Positions 39,959 through 47,675 of a stretch of 64,000 bases of DNA are shown here, one piece after another. The stretch is from contig NZ_CP072348.1 in NCBI RefSeq assembly GCF_018127925.1, positions 813,501-877,500 on the forward strand, read 5' to 3'. Numbering within the stretch: position 1 is the first letter of the stretch; each line of letters opens with the position of its first letter. The notes under the pieces are model-generated. The model did no database searches, was not told the origin of the DNA, and saw only the letters and a list, made by a program, of their open reading frames with translations. Origin of the DNA: Prevotella melaninogenica. Its GTDB lineage: Bacteria; Bacteroidota; Bacteroidia; Bacteroidales; Bacteroidaceae. The position numbers were made by a program, and so were the translations under genes.

Positions 39959-42900
39959 TTATTTGTATTGTGCTTCAATAGCTGCTGTCTGGTAATAATG
40001 ATGAAGGATTTCGTCATATCGATAGCCTTTCTCGCCCATTACAGCAGCACCAATCTGACACAAGCCTACACCATGTCCCCACCCTGCGCCAATAAGACGG
40101 AAGTGCTGTGGGACACCATTCACGACCTCACTACGTTCTACTACGAAAGCAGAACTGTAGAGATGGCTCTCACTTAACGTACGTCTTATCTCTAATTCCT
40201 TACCGATAATACGCGTGAGTTTTGTCCCTACAATCTTCAAACGCGTGATACGACCACTCTTACCACGCTCTAAAGGTTGGAGGTCAATAATCTCTCCGAA
40301 ATCAAGACCACTCTTACGACGGATTAGCTCAGCAAGTTCTGACTGTGTGAGGTCTACTGTCCAGCGATAAAAGTCTTGTGTTTCTTGATCGTAGTTATTA
40401 AGCACCTGCCCCAAGACTGCCGCATCCTTTGTATTACAGAAAGCCTCTGGAGACGACAGAATCCACTCCTGTGCCGCCTTCTCATCAGTGAGATCAATCG
40501 TAGGGGCTGTTCCCAAAGGTGCATTATCTACTACAGAGAGTAGGTAGGGCTTATGAGTATTGTCCCAACAGTATTCATATTCCTCCGAAACACCTCCGCA
40601 ACACTTACTGAAACGAGCGTCGCAAATTTCCTTTCCATTCATCAATAACTGTCCACGGGTAGCCTTTATTGCCTCTTCAACATGTGGACTCGTTGCCTTC
40701 GTAATGCCCTGATAACGTTGACAATGGTCGTCTGCACAGACATCAAACAAGGTATGTGCATCGCTATCATACCATACAACACCCTCTTCATCCGACACTT
40801 TTACTGGTGCAGATGCTGTCTGAATACCCAGTTCAATGGCTTTTCGTCTTCTCATCTGTACCAAAAGCCAACTGCGAGAGATGACAGCGTGTGCCTTCAA
40901 AAGCTCTAATGAAGAGGTAGCACTCATCTCACTTGAGATAACACTTGCAAGATAACGTTCTACAGGTAGTTCATTAATAGCCCAAAGCTTATCTCCATCG
41001 ACAACAAAACGTAGCTTTCCGAGGAAGGTTTGTGCCTCTTTACGCTCCCAATGGAAGTCTACTCCGATAGTAACATCCTCCAAAGTGAAGGATATATCAT
41101 CATTTTGCGGAGTAAAACAAAGTTCCTGATAAGCCGCAGAATCCCAAAGAATCTGTCCGTCTTGGAACTTTACAATCTGCTTACCAGTCACTTCTTTGTT
41201 TCCTATTGTATAAGTACCATTCAGCTGGAAACGTATTTCGTCGCCACGAACGATACCTACAGAAACGATAGGTTCGTACTTCCAATCATCAAAGGCGAGG
41301 TCAACTGTCCTATTGCGAATCCGTTTCACAACATCTTTCATTGCCTCATCTGACAGTGAAACCTCACGTAAAATTGCCTTGGCACGCTCTGCTGTCATCC
41401 CTTCGAAGTCGCTCTGACGAGGCAATATCATCAATCCAGCCATATCCAAGCTACCCGGACTGACCAGACACTGTGCTTCTCCGTCAGCAGAATAACAATC
41501 AGGGCGATGCTTCTCACGTGGGAATACGACTGAAATAAACGCCTCCCCACTACGCCAAGCCACGATATTCATCATCGGCTCAGTCTCATCTTCCTTCATT
41601 GGAAGTGATTCATATAAACGGCTAAACAGCTCAACATCGTGCTTCTCTGTATGACTCACGATAGCTAAAGCCAGGCAAATATAGTCCTTTATCTCATAGA
41701 TTCCCTCTGTATCATTCAGTTTTAAGAGCGGAAGAGAGGTCTCATAAAGCCGTTGCCAGTCACGTTGTAAAGGAAGAATACCACTTGTTCCTGCCTGAAA
41801 GTGGAGATGATCAGGAGCACTCGCCCCACACTTCGGACCATTATAGAACACCATCAGCTGCGGATAGGCTCTTAGCAAGCGATGTATCTGTACGTAATTA
41901 TCCGCTATTGCCTGCTGTTGATGATGACGAGAAGGTATCGTAAAATGTACCGGAAGGATTGGGAAAGGATTGACAAGGATATCGAAATCGTTCCCAAAAG
42001 GCAGAACAATCTGCTCTACTGGGCGATTCTTTTCACAAAGGAAGCAAGGACGCTTAGCCAGCGTAGCCTTATCAATCTTCGCTCCTGTACTCACCAAGCG
42101 TGCAGGATTGAATTGCGCAAGGGCTGAACCCACCTCACGCGTCTGCACACCCTTCAACTCTTCAAAACGTTTTGCAACGTCTTGCCATTGGTTCAGCTGG
42201 TTATGAAAAAAATCAGTTAGCCCTTTCTCTCTGTCTTGATTCTGTTTCTGACGTGCTAAAATCTCAACTGTACGCAGCTGATCTTTATAATGATTGTTGG
42301 CATTTACCTTATCGATGCTCAGTACGGCATCACTATTTCCACCCCAACGACGGCAGAGATAAAGTTCATCATAGATTCGTCCGATACGGAAACGACGACT
42401 GAAAGCCAATCCCATCGCATAGTCTTCACCATAACTTGTGTTAGGGAACTGATGCTGACGAACCAAAGGAGTAAAGAAAGCACGTGGTGCACCGAGTCCA
42501 TTAATACGTAGGGCGTTGTTACAACCATTATCCTCCGTCCACTCATTATGGCTAATCAAACCTGGTGGAAGGGTGTTAAGCTCAAAGTCACACATACGAT
42601 AAGAGCCGACTATCATCGCTGCTTTCTGTTCGTGGAAAGCATCGACAATGGTCTGTAAAGTATTTTCAGAAGAATAAAGGTCATCACTATCCAACTGAAC
42701 AGCAAAGCAACCGCAATGCACATCATTAATAGCATAGTTCCAACAGCCACCTATACCGAGGTCAGTACGTGTAGGGACAAGATGCACAAGACGCTCATCA
42801 GCAGCCAAAGAAGAGAGGATCTCCGTCGTTCCGTCTGTCGAATGGTTGTCGACAACGATAACATTAAAAGGGAAGTCTGTCTTCTGTGAGAGTGCTGATA

Positions 42901-43708
42901 CAACCGCATCGCGTACTGTCTTCTCACGATTAAAGACAGGAATCACCACTGACGCCTCCACAGGGAAAGCCTCAGCAGAGAAGTCTGGCTGTGCATATTG
43001 CGTTGTATCTACCAAGGCATTGATAGCTGACAGGTGTGCTGTTGCAGCCTGCTCCATCTCAATCTGTACCTCACGGTTGCGTGGATTCACATAATCAAAC
43101 TGCTTCTCACCACTTGCACGTAGGTCGTCTTCCTCCTCCGTATAGAGATATTCATTCAGATGGAAGAGTTCTCCCTTACGACTTAAGAATAGACGAAGGT
43201 CGTACCAACCAGCAAACTGATAATTCTTTGCCACCTCTCTCGCTACATATTCCTTCAGGTACTCTGTCTTGAGAAGTACAACAGAACCAAAATCGAAGTC
43301 ATCGCGGATGCTACCCAACTGATAGTCTGTAACGGGATGCTTCACCGTCTTGCCAGCTTCAACTGAGTAATGGTCAGCATAAACCATTGCCGCACCAGTC
43401 TCCTCAGCCACCTGCAGCATACGATCCAAAGCATGATAGCCCAACGTGACAGGACCTTGCTTCAAATAAAGCAGGGCATAATCGGCTGTTGCTGTTGTTG
43501 AAATAAGGCGCATAGTAGCAAGAGAAAGCAAGCTGCCTGCCTGCAGGTGATGGGTGTACAGAGGCAATGCCTCAGTAGGTGGGACATCGGCTGATAATGT
43601 GTATATACTCTTCACCACACCAGACTCGTGCAACTGCGCAGCAAGTGACTGTATCATTGCGGCTGTGCTATATGGTAGAAAGCAATCTATCTGTTTCTTC
43701 TTTTCCAT
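39959..43708 (-). CDS. Fusion protein: GT2 glycosyltransferase - DUF4922 (HIT/GalT-like) - SpoIID
   Basis: A 1249-residue protein with no signal peptide, so probably cytoplasmic. Residues 1-240 look like a degenerate GT-A fold. Residues 251-470 are an intact GT2 domain: [14 protein letters not shown], the DxD-like motif DSDD (340-343) and GED (427-429). Residues about 520-800 match DUF4922, related to GDP-galactose phosphorylase: Cys pair CFLC (555-558) and catalytic HLHFQ (634-638). Residues about 810-1249 are a SpoIID/LytB domain: catalytic Glu927 in [19 protein letters not shown], zinc-type CADDHCQRY (991-999) and [13 protein letters not shown] (1209-1221). SpoIID enzymes cleave peptidoglycan glycan strands, normally outside the cell. 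Operon with an AmpG-like importer. Joint function is inferred, not known. Confidence 0.88.
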   Translation of the reverse strand: MEKKKQIDCFLPYSTAAMIQSLAAQLHESGVVKSIYTLSADVPPTEALPLYTHHLQAGSLLSLATMRLISTTATADYALLYLKQGPVTLGYHALDRMLQVAEETGAAMVYADHYSVEAGKTVKHPVTDYQLGSIRDDFDFGSVVLLKTEYLKEYVAREVAKNYQFAGWYDLRLFLSRKGELFHLNEYLYTEEEDDLRASGEKQFDYVNPRNREVQIEMEQAATAHLSAINALVDTTQYAQPDFSAEAFPVEASVVIPVFNREKTVRDAVVSALSQKTDFPFNVIVVDNHSTDGTTEILSSLAADERLVHLVPTRTDLGIGGCWNYAINDVHCGCFAVQLDSDDLYSSENTLQTIVDAFHEQKAAMIVGSYRMCDFELNTLPPGLISHNEWTEDNGCNNALRINGLGAPRAFFTPLVRQHQFPNTSYGEDYAMGLAFSRRFRIGRIYDELYLCRRWGGNSDAVLSIDKVNANNHYKDQLRTVEILARQKQNQDREKGLTDFFHNQLNQWQDVAKRFEELKGVQTREVGSALAQFNPARLVSTGAKIDKATLAKRPCFLCEKNRPVEQIVLPFGNDFDILVNPFPILPVHFTIPSRHHQQQAIADNYVQIHRLLRAYPQLMVFYNGPKCGASAPDHLHFQAGTSGILPLQRDWQRLYETSLPLLKLNDTEGIYEIKDYICLALAIVSHTEKHDVELFSRLYESLPMKEDETEPMMNIVAWRSGEAFISVVFPREKHRPDCYSADGEAQCLVSPGSLDMAGLMILPRQSDFEGMTAERAKAILREVSLSDEAMKDVVKRIRNRTVDLAFDDWKYEPIVSVGIVRGDEIRFQLNGTYTIGNKEVTGKQIVKFQDGQILWDSAAYQELCFTPQNDDISFTLEDVTIGVDFHWERKEAQTFLGKLRFVVDGDKLWAINELPVERYLASVISSEMSATSSLELLKAHAVISRSWLLVQMRRRKAIELGIQTASAPVKVSDEEGVVWYDSDAHTLFDVCADDHCQRYQGITKATSPHVEEAIKATRGQLLMNGKEICDARFSKCCGGVSEEYEYCWDNTHKPYLLSVVDNAPLGTAPTIDLTDEKAAQEWILSSPEAFCNTKDAAVLGQVLNNYDQETQDFYRWTVDLTQSELAELIRRKSGLDFGEIIDLQPLERGKSGRITRLKIVGTKLTRIIGKELEIRRTLSESHLYSSAFVVERSEVVNGVPQHFRLIGAGWGHGVGLCQIGAAVMGEKGYRYDEILHHYYQTAAIEAQYK

Positions 43709-43734
43709 CTAAAATGTGTTCTTTTATCTACTTG

Positions 43735-43742
43735 CAAAGATA
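43735..43742 (-). promoter_or_regulatory. -7 promoter box TATCTTTG for the fusion/AmpG operon
   Basis: Minus-strand TATCTTTG, 27 bases before the start of the 1249-residue gene. Confidence 0.7.
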
Positions 43743-43796
43743 CTATAAAATCCCGTCTTACGTACGAAGTTTCAAAAGAAAACAACCTACAGCGAA

Positions 43797-43882
43797 TTAT
43801 TTTCATGAAAAGAAATATTTATTTACGTGAAGAAAAATATTTTTTTTCATGAAAAGAAATTCTTTTCTTCGTGAAAATAATT
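43797..43882. repeat. Imperfect palindromic repeat cluster in a divergent promoter region
   Basis: TTTTCATGAAAAGAAAT occurs at 43800-43816 and 43844-43860 as direct repeats. The outer parts (ATTATTTTCATGAAAAGAAA against TTCTTTTCTTCGTGAAAATAAT shortened to CTTCGTGAAAATAAT) are inverted. The 86-base block lies between the promoters of the fusion operon and the small coiled-coil gene. Confidence 0.75.
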
Positions 43883-43913
43883 TGGAAGCAGTGGTCATAC
43901 TGAACTTTTTCTG

Positions 43914-43921
43914 TAACTTTG
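43914..43921 (+). promoter_or_regulatory. -7 promoter box TAACTTTG for the small coiled-coil gene
   Basis: Matches TAnnTTTG and lies 36 bases before the ATG at 43957, which rules out the longer in-frame start at 43849. Confidence 0.65.
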
Positions 43922-43956
43922 TACGCATAAAAAAGACATTAAAAGATAGCCAAAAG

Positions 43957-44226
43957 ATGGAAAAAGAAAATCATATAGACCGTGCATTAGCTTTTATGAA
44001 GAATCTTGAAAAGCTTGGTGCACAGCTTCAGAAGGCTGACGAACAGCAGAAACTAATGCTGCAACAGATGCTGACAAAAAGCCAGAACAACGAAACAAAC
44101 ACGGATGAATACCGTGAACTGGAGCAAAGAAGCAAGGACCTTCAAGCAATGATTAACAAGTGGCGTCCTATCTATGAGGAACGTCTGAAGATGGTGAAGG
44201 AGGCACAGAAGGCTGCAAAGAAGTAA
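43957..44226 (+). CDS. Small charged coiled-coil protein
   Basis: An 89-residue cytoplasmic protein, start MEKENHIDRALAFMKNLEKL. Nearly all of it is predicted helix with Gln/Glu/Lys-rich heptads (LQKADEQQKLMLQQMLTK, then ERLKMVKEAQKAAKK). No known domain. The start is set by the -7 box at 43914; the alternative upstream ATG lies in the repeat cluster. It is probably transcribed with, or just ahead of, the lipoprotein gene at 44372, although the 145-base gap shows no clear signal either way. Function unknown. Confidence 0.7.
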   Translation: MEKENHIDRALAFMKNLEKLGAQLQKADEQQKLMLQQMLTKSQNNETNTDEYRELEQRSKDLQAMINKWRPIYEERLKMVKEAQKAAKK

Positions 44227-44371
44227 GACTGACTGTAGAAGAACAAGACTTGAACAAGTTTGTTTCTCGCTATAAAAGAGAAGTATGTGTCCCTTACTGC
44301 TACCCACTATCTTCTATTCAAGATTGCAGAACTCCGCATATACAAACAAACTCCCTAACTATCAATAACAA

Positions 44372-45193
44372 ATGAAGAAAGACTTATACAAAGACATCAG
44401 ACTGTTCTTATTAGCTATCATAGCTGTTAGTTTGTTTTTTTCATGTTCGTCTGTCCCTTCTGGAATAGCTGAAGAGATAACCTATCACGGAGAACAACTG
44501 CATCGTTATCTGACGATTATCAAAGACGTAACATCGAAAGCGGAGAAAAGTAAGGATACAATCACCTATTATTGTAACCAAAAAGGACAGCTCATCATAG
44601 AGCGTGTGGGTACAGATAGCTTGCAGGATTACACTTACTCCTATGCTGGTGACACCATTCACATTCATAAGACGCATATTAAAGACCAGTTAGACGAACT
44701 CCTCGATTGCTATTATATAGTTAAGAACGGACTTATCGTAGAAGCGAATAACCCTCCCAGCTATTATACATACAGCTACGACAATAAGCGAAGACTTGTT
44801 TGTCGTGACACACCTAATGTTAGCTGTGGGAGAACAACCTATGATTTCCAATGGAAGGGGGAGAAGATATTTCTTCATAAACCATTTAATATCACCTACA
44901 GAGAGACTGGACAGAAGGCAGCCTACCACAACTTCTATTTCTTGTGGATGTATGGTAGTGGCTTAAGCATACCCATCCCTTTCATCACCTTAGGTTATAT
45001 GGGTGTTATTCCAGAAGGAGATATTAGCAGCTATAGCTTCAGTTCAATACAGAAAGAGTGGGATTTCAAGTCGCAACTGACAACGGAGTATGATAAGGAA
45101 GGACGTCCCACCCGCATTGAGGAAGTGCTGATGACATTAGATAAAAATAACAAACAAGATAGTAGTAAACACGTTACACAATACATCTGGTAA
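44372..45193 (+). CDS. Lipoprotein of unknown function
   Basis: A 273-residue lipoprotein: N-terminal DIRLFLLAIIAVSLFFSCSS gives the lipobox FFSC. The mature part has beta-strand repeats with Tyr-rich phrases (DTITYYCNQKGQLIIERVG, YTYSYAGDTIHIHK, YYTYSYDNKRRLVCRD, LTTEYDKEGRPTRIEE). This spacing resembles YD/RHS-like or DUF4595-type periplasmic repeats but is not conclusive. A short hydrophobic stretch (LSIPIPFITLGYMGVIP) lies near residue 205. It lies 34 bases before the CDF transporter on the same strand, so the two may be one transcript. Confidence 0.75.
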   Translation: MKKDLYKDIRLFLLAIIAVSLFFSCSSVPSGIAEEITYHGEQLHRYLTIIKDVTSKAEKSKDTITYYCNQKGQLIIERVGTDSLQDYTYSYAGDTIHIHKTHIKDQLDELLDCYYIVKNGLIVEANNPPSYYTYSYDNKRRLVCRDTPNVSCGRTTYDFQWKGEKIFLHKPFNITYRETGQKAAYHNFYFLWMYGSGLSIPIPFITLGYMGVIPEGDISSYSFSSIQKEWDFKSQLTTEYDKEGRPTRIEEVLMTLDKNNKQDSSKHVTQYIW

Positions 45194-45227
45194 ATATATA
45201 CCAATATCAAAAAGCTTAAAACAGGAT

Positions 45228-46157
45228 ATGGAAAAGGAAAAGAAAAGTGGAGGAATGATGAGTGTCATCGCTGCCTTAGGTGCAAACATCTTGGTAGCGA
45301 TATCAAAGTTTATTGGTTTTGCAGTGTCAGGTTCAGCTGCGATGTTGAATGAGTCTATCCATAGTATTGTGGATTGTGGTAATCAGATACTACTATTGGT
45401 GGGCAACCGACAATCAACTGTTAAAGCAACGGAGCAGCATCCATTCGGACAAGCACGTGCTAAGTATTTCTATAGCTTGGTTGTTGCAATGATGTTGTTC
45501 TTCGCTGGTGGTGCATTGGGTATCATGGAAGCTGCTGAGAAGTTGTTTCACCCAGAACATAGCTTAGAAAACACGTGGCTCATCATCGCTATTCTTGTCT
45601 TTGGTCTCTTAGTGGAATTAGGCAGTCTGCGCATTGCCTTCAAGGAAATAAAGGAACTGAATAAGGACAATCTTTCACTGTATCGTTTCCTACGAGAGAG
45701 CCGTCACAGTGAAATTCTCATCATCTTTGCAGAAGATAGCTGTGCTGTCATTGGTCTGCTAATAGCCTTAGGAGGTACACTTCTGACCCACTTCACAGGT
45801 AATCCATTCTATGATACCCTCTCGGGTGTACTGATTGGTGTACTCCTCTGTGCAGCAGCTCTTTTCCTCGCACGTGAGTTCTACAGTCTGCTTATTGGTG
45901 AGAGTGTCACGCAGAAGGATTTAACTCGCATCAAAGAGACATTCAACAGAACAGAAATCAACCGCCTAATCAACGTCAAGACCATTCACCTCGGTCCTAA
46001 TGACATCCTTGTCACTGCAAAGATTGACGTCAAGAGCGAATATGAAGCACAAGCACCTCAGTTGGTTAACGACATCGAAAAGAACATGCGTGCCGCTTTC
46101 CCTGAGTACAAGATTTATATCTATATTGAGACGGATAAATATAAAGAGGATTATTAA
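45228..46157 (+). CDS. Cation diffusion facilitator (CDF) metal transporter
   Basis: A 309-residue inner-membrane exporter for Zn2+ or related divalent metals, using the proton gradient. Transmembrane helices 1-6 cover about 10-215. Metal-site residues appear in helix 2 (NESIHSIVDCGNQILLL, with Asp and His) and helix 5 (IIFAEDSCAVIGLL, with Asp). The HPFGQARAKYFYSLVVAM loop is typical of the family, and residues about 220-309 form the cytoplasmic ferredoxin-like dimer domain. The closest outline is the SLC30A9-like branch, whose metal preference is less clear than for FieF or ZitB. A hairpin follows the stop codon. Confidence 0.92.
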   Translation: MEKEKKSGGMMSVIAALGANILVAISKFIGFAVSGSAAMLNESIHSIVDCGNQILLLVGNRQSTVKATEQHPFGQARAKYFYSLVVAMMLFFAGGALGIMEAAEKLFHPEHSLENTWLIIAILVFGLLVELGSLRIAFKEIKELNKDNLSLYRFLRESRHSEILIIFAEDSCAVIGLLIALGGTLLTHFTGNPFYDTLSGVLIGVLLCAAALFLAREFYSLLIGESVTQKDLTRIKETFNRTEINRLINVKTIHLGPNDILVTAKIDVKSEYEAQAPQLVNDIEKNMRAAFPEYKIYIYIETDKYKEDY

Positions 46158-46172
46158 AGACCTCTCCCCCAA

Positions 46173-46193
46173 CCCCTCTCCGAGAGAGAGGGG
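46173..46193 (+). terminator. CCCCTCTC/GAGAGGGG hairpin after the CDF gene
   Basis: CCCCTCTC (46173-46180) pairs perfectly with GAGAGGGG (46186-46193) around CGAGA. It lacks a T run. A similar hairpin lies at 58419-58445. Confidence 0.55.
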
Positions 46194-46225
46194 AGTGCTG
46201 GACACAAGAGAAAATAATTTCTGTT

Positions 46226-46690
46226 ACTATGTCTATTCGTCGTCCACAAACAATTTATCCCCTTATAAAGCAACCTTTGTAAACTATTTTCGTGCGATTC
46301 AATTCCAAAACATGCTCTTTCGGCTTCTAAAAGACACCTAATTGACTTGCAATAGGTGCCCTTTTGAGGGTTAACTAACGCCCTTTTGAAGTCCAATTAG
46401 GCACATCTCCCTACATTACTTCACAACCAACTGACTACCTGTAAGTTACAAACACACCTTTTAGACATCTTTTTACCGTTATTTATAGAGCTTTTGTTGG
46501 GAAACATGTAATGATTTTTCAAACCCCTACCTGCGTTTTTTAAATATAAAGGTGAAAAGGTTTTCTGTGTCGGAGGATAATAATAGAATAGACAGTTGAC
46601 AGATTTAGCTATGTTTTTGTTTAATGAATAACTTCGCTTCTTCTGTTAAATCTATACAAAAAGCATCCACGTATTTAACAACAGAACCAA
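46226..46690 (+). repeat. Dispersed intergenic repeat, family 1, copy D (near full length)
   Basis: Begins TACTATGTCT (as copy A), contains TTTGTAAACTATTTTCGTGC, TAACGCCCTTTTGAAGTCC and GTAATGATTTTTCAAA. It ends AAAGCATCCACGTATTTAAC, then AACAGAACC. It fills most of the 46158-46945 gap between two plus-strand genes. Confidence 0.82.
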
Positions 46691-46750
46691 ATAATCGGGA
46701 GAAGAACTCATTAAGTATATAGCTTCAACTTTGAAATAAAAAGATTTTTG

Positions 46751-46792
46751 CCAAAAAGTTGTGTATATTCTTGGAAGTTCACAACCTTTTTT
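46751..46792. promoter_or_regulatory. Inverted repeat abutting the promoter of the AlkC-like gene
   Basis: AAAAAGTTGTG (46753-46763) and CACAACCTTTTT (46780-46791) are inverted arms directly before the -7 box at 46793. An operator or a terminator for upstream transcription are both possible. Confidence 0.45.
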
Positions 46793-46800
46793 TATATTTG
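46793..46800 (+). promoter_or_regulatory. -7 promoter box TATATTTG for the AlkC-like gene
   Basis: Matches TAnnTTTG, but 146 bases before the ATG, so the leader is long; nothing coding was seen in it. Confidence 0.5.
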
Positions 46801-46945
46801 TATTGAACAGAATAGGACTAAACTTTTTAATAGTTTCAGAGCGTATAAATCCACACAAGACATTAGAATAATTGGTTCTATTTACTTTCGGCGTGATGAA
46901 ATACATTATTACAATGATTAATAAAAAGCTAGAAAACAGATCGTT

Positions 46946-47560
46946 ATGAGTGTAGAAAATGTATTAAGTCGAATTTTAGAAATTGAGCACGGATTTCAAC
47001 ATATCATTGATGGAACTAATGAAATCATTTCTTCAAATTCGAAAGAACAGTGCTTTAAATATGCTATCACTCTACTTGAACATAAAGCATATCAAGCACG
47101 AATGTTAGCTACATCAATATTGGGCAAATTAGCTACAACAGATAAAAAAGCTCTCTATTTTCTGAAAGAGCAAGTTTCTATCGATAAAAACTGGCGAGTA
47201 CAAGAAATGCTTGCAAAAGCCTTTGACGAAATTTGCAAGTACAAAGGATATGAATCATCCTTACCTCTCATTGAAGAATGGATAAACGACAACAATCCAA
47301 ATGTTGTTCGTGCTGTAACAGAGGGATTGAGAATTTGGACAAATCGACCATTTTTCAAAGAAAATCCAATGATTGCTATAGCATTGATCAGCAAACACAA
47401 AGAAGATGAAAGTGAGTATCTTAGGAAATCCGTAGGTAATGCGTTAAAGGATATAAGCAAAAAATATCCAGATTTGATACGGCAGGAGGTAATACAGTGG
47501 GATTTATCTAACCCACGAATATTCTTCACATATAAACTTGCAACTAAAATATTGAAATAA
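46946..47560 (+). CDS. HEAT-repeat protein resembling AlkC/AlkD DNA glycosylases
   Basis: A 204-residue all-helical protein with four to five HEAT-like repeats. The phrases WRVQEMLAKAFDEICKYKG, NPNVVRAVTEGLRIWTNRP and SEYLRKSVGNALKDISKKYP follow the AlkC pattern (VRRAVxEGLR; YVRRSVxNxLxDIxKxHP). AlkC/AlkD enzymes remove alkylated bases from DNA without base flipping. Whether the catalytic residues are kept cannot be judged by eye, and the protein is at the short end of the family, so a non-catalytic HEAT protein is an alternative. It is a single gene with a long leader and is convergent to the M16 peptidase locus. Confidence 0.8.
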   Translation: MSVENVLSRILEIEHGFQHIIDGTNEIISSNSKEQCFKYAITLLEHKAYQARMLATSILGKLATTDKKALYFLKEQVSIDKNWRVQEMLAKAFDEICKYKGYESSLPLIEEWINDNNPNVVRAVTEGLRIWTNRPFFKENPMIAIALISKHKEDESEYLRKSVGNALKDISKKYPDLIRQEVIQWDLSNPRIFFTYKLATKILK

Positions 47561-47610
47561 AGACTGCTTGTATATTTTGCATCTTTACTTTATTCAGTAC
47601 ATCTTGTACA

Positions 47611-47660
47611 AAGTCAAAAAAAACAGAGGTGCGCTCTTGGTACACCTCTGTTTCTTTATA
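47611..47660. terminator. Bidirectional terminator between the AlkC-like gene and the M16 locus
   Basis: AAACAGAGGTG (47621-47631) and CACCTCTGTTT (47643-47653) pair over 11 bp. An A run precedes it and a T-rich tract follows. Confidence 0.9.
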
Positions 47661-47675
47661 TTTACTTACCATTAA

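Noticed and set aside
43849-43956. Longer start for the small coiled-coil protein
   Set aside because: It lies in the repeat cluster and upstream of the -7 box at 43914.
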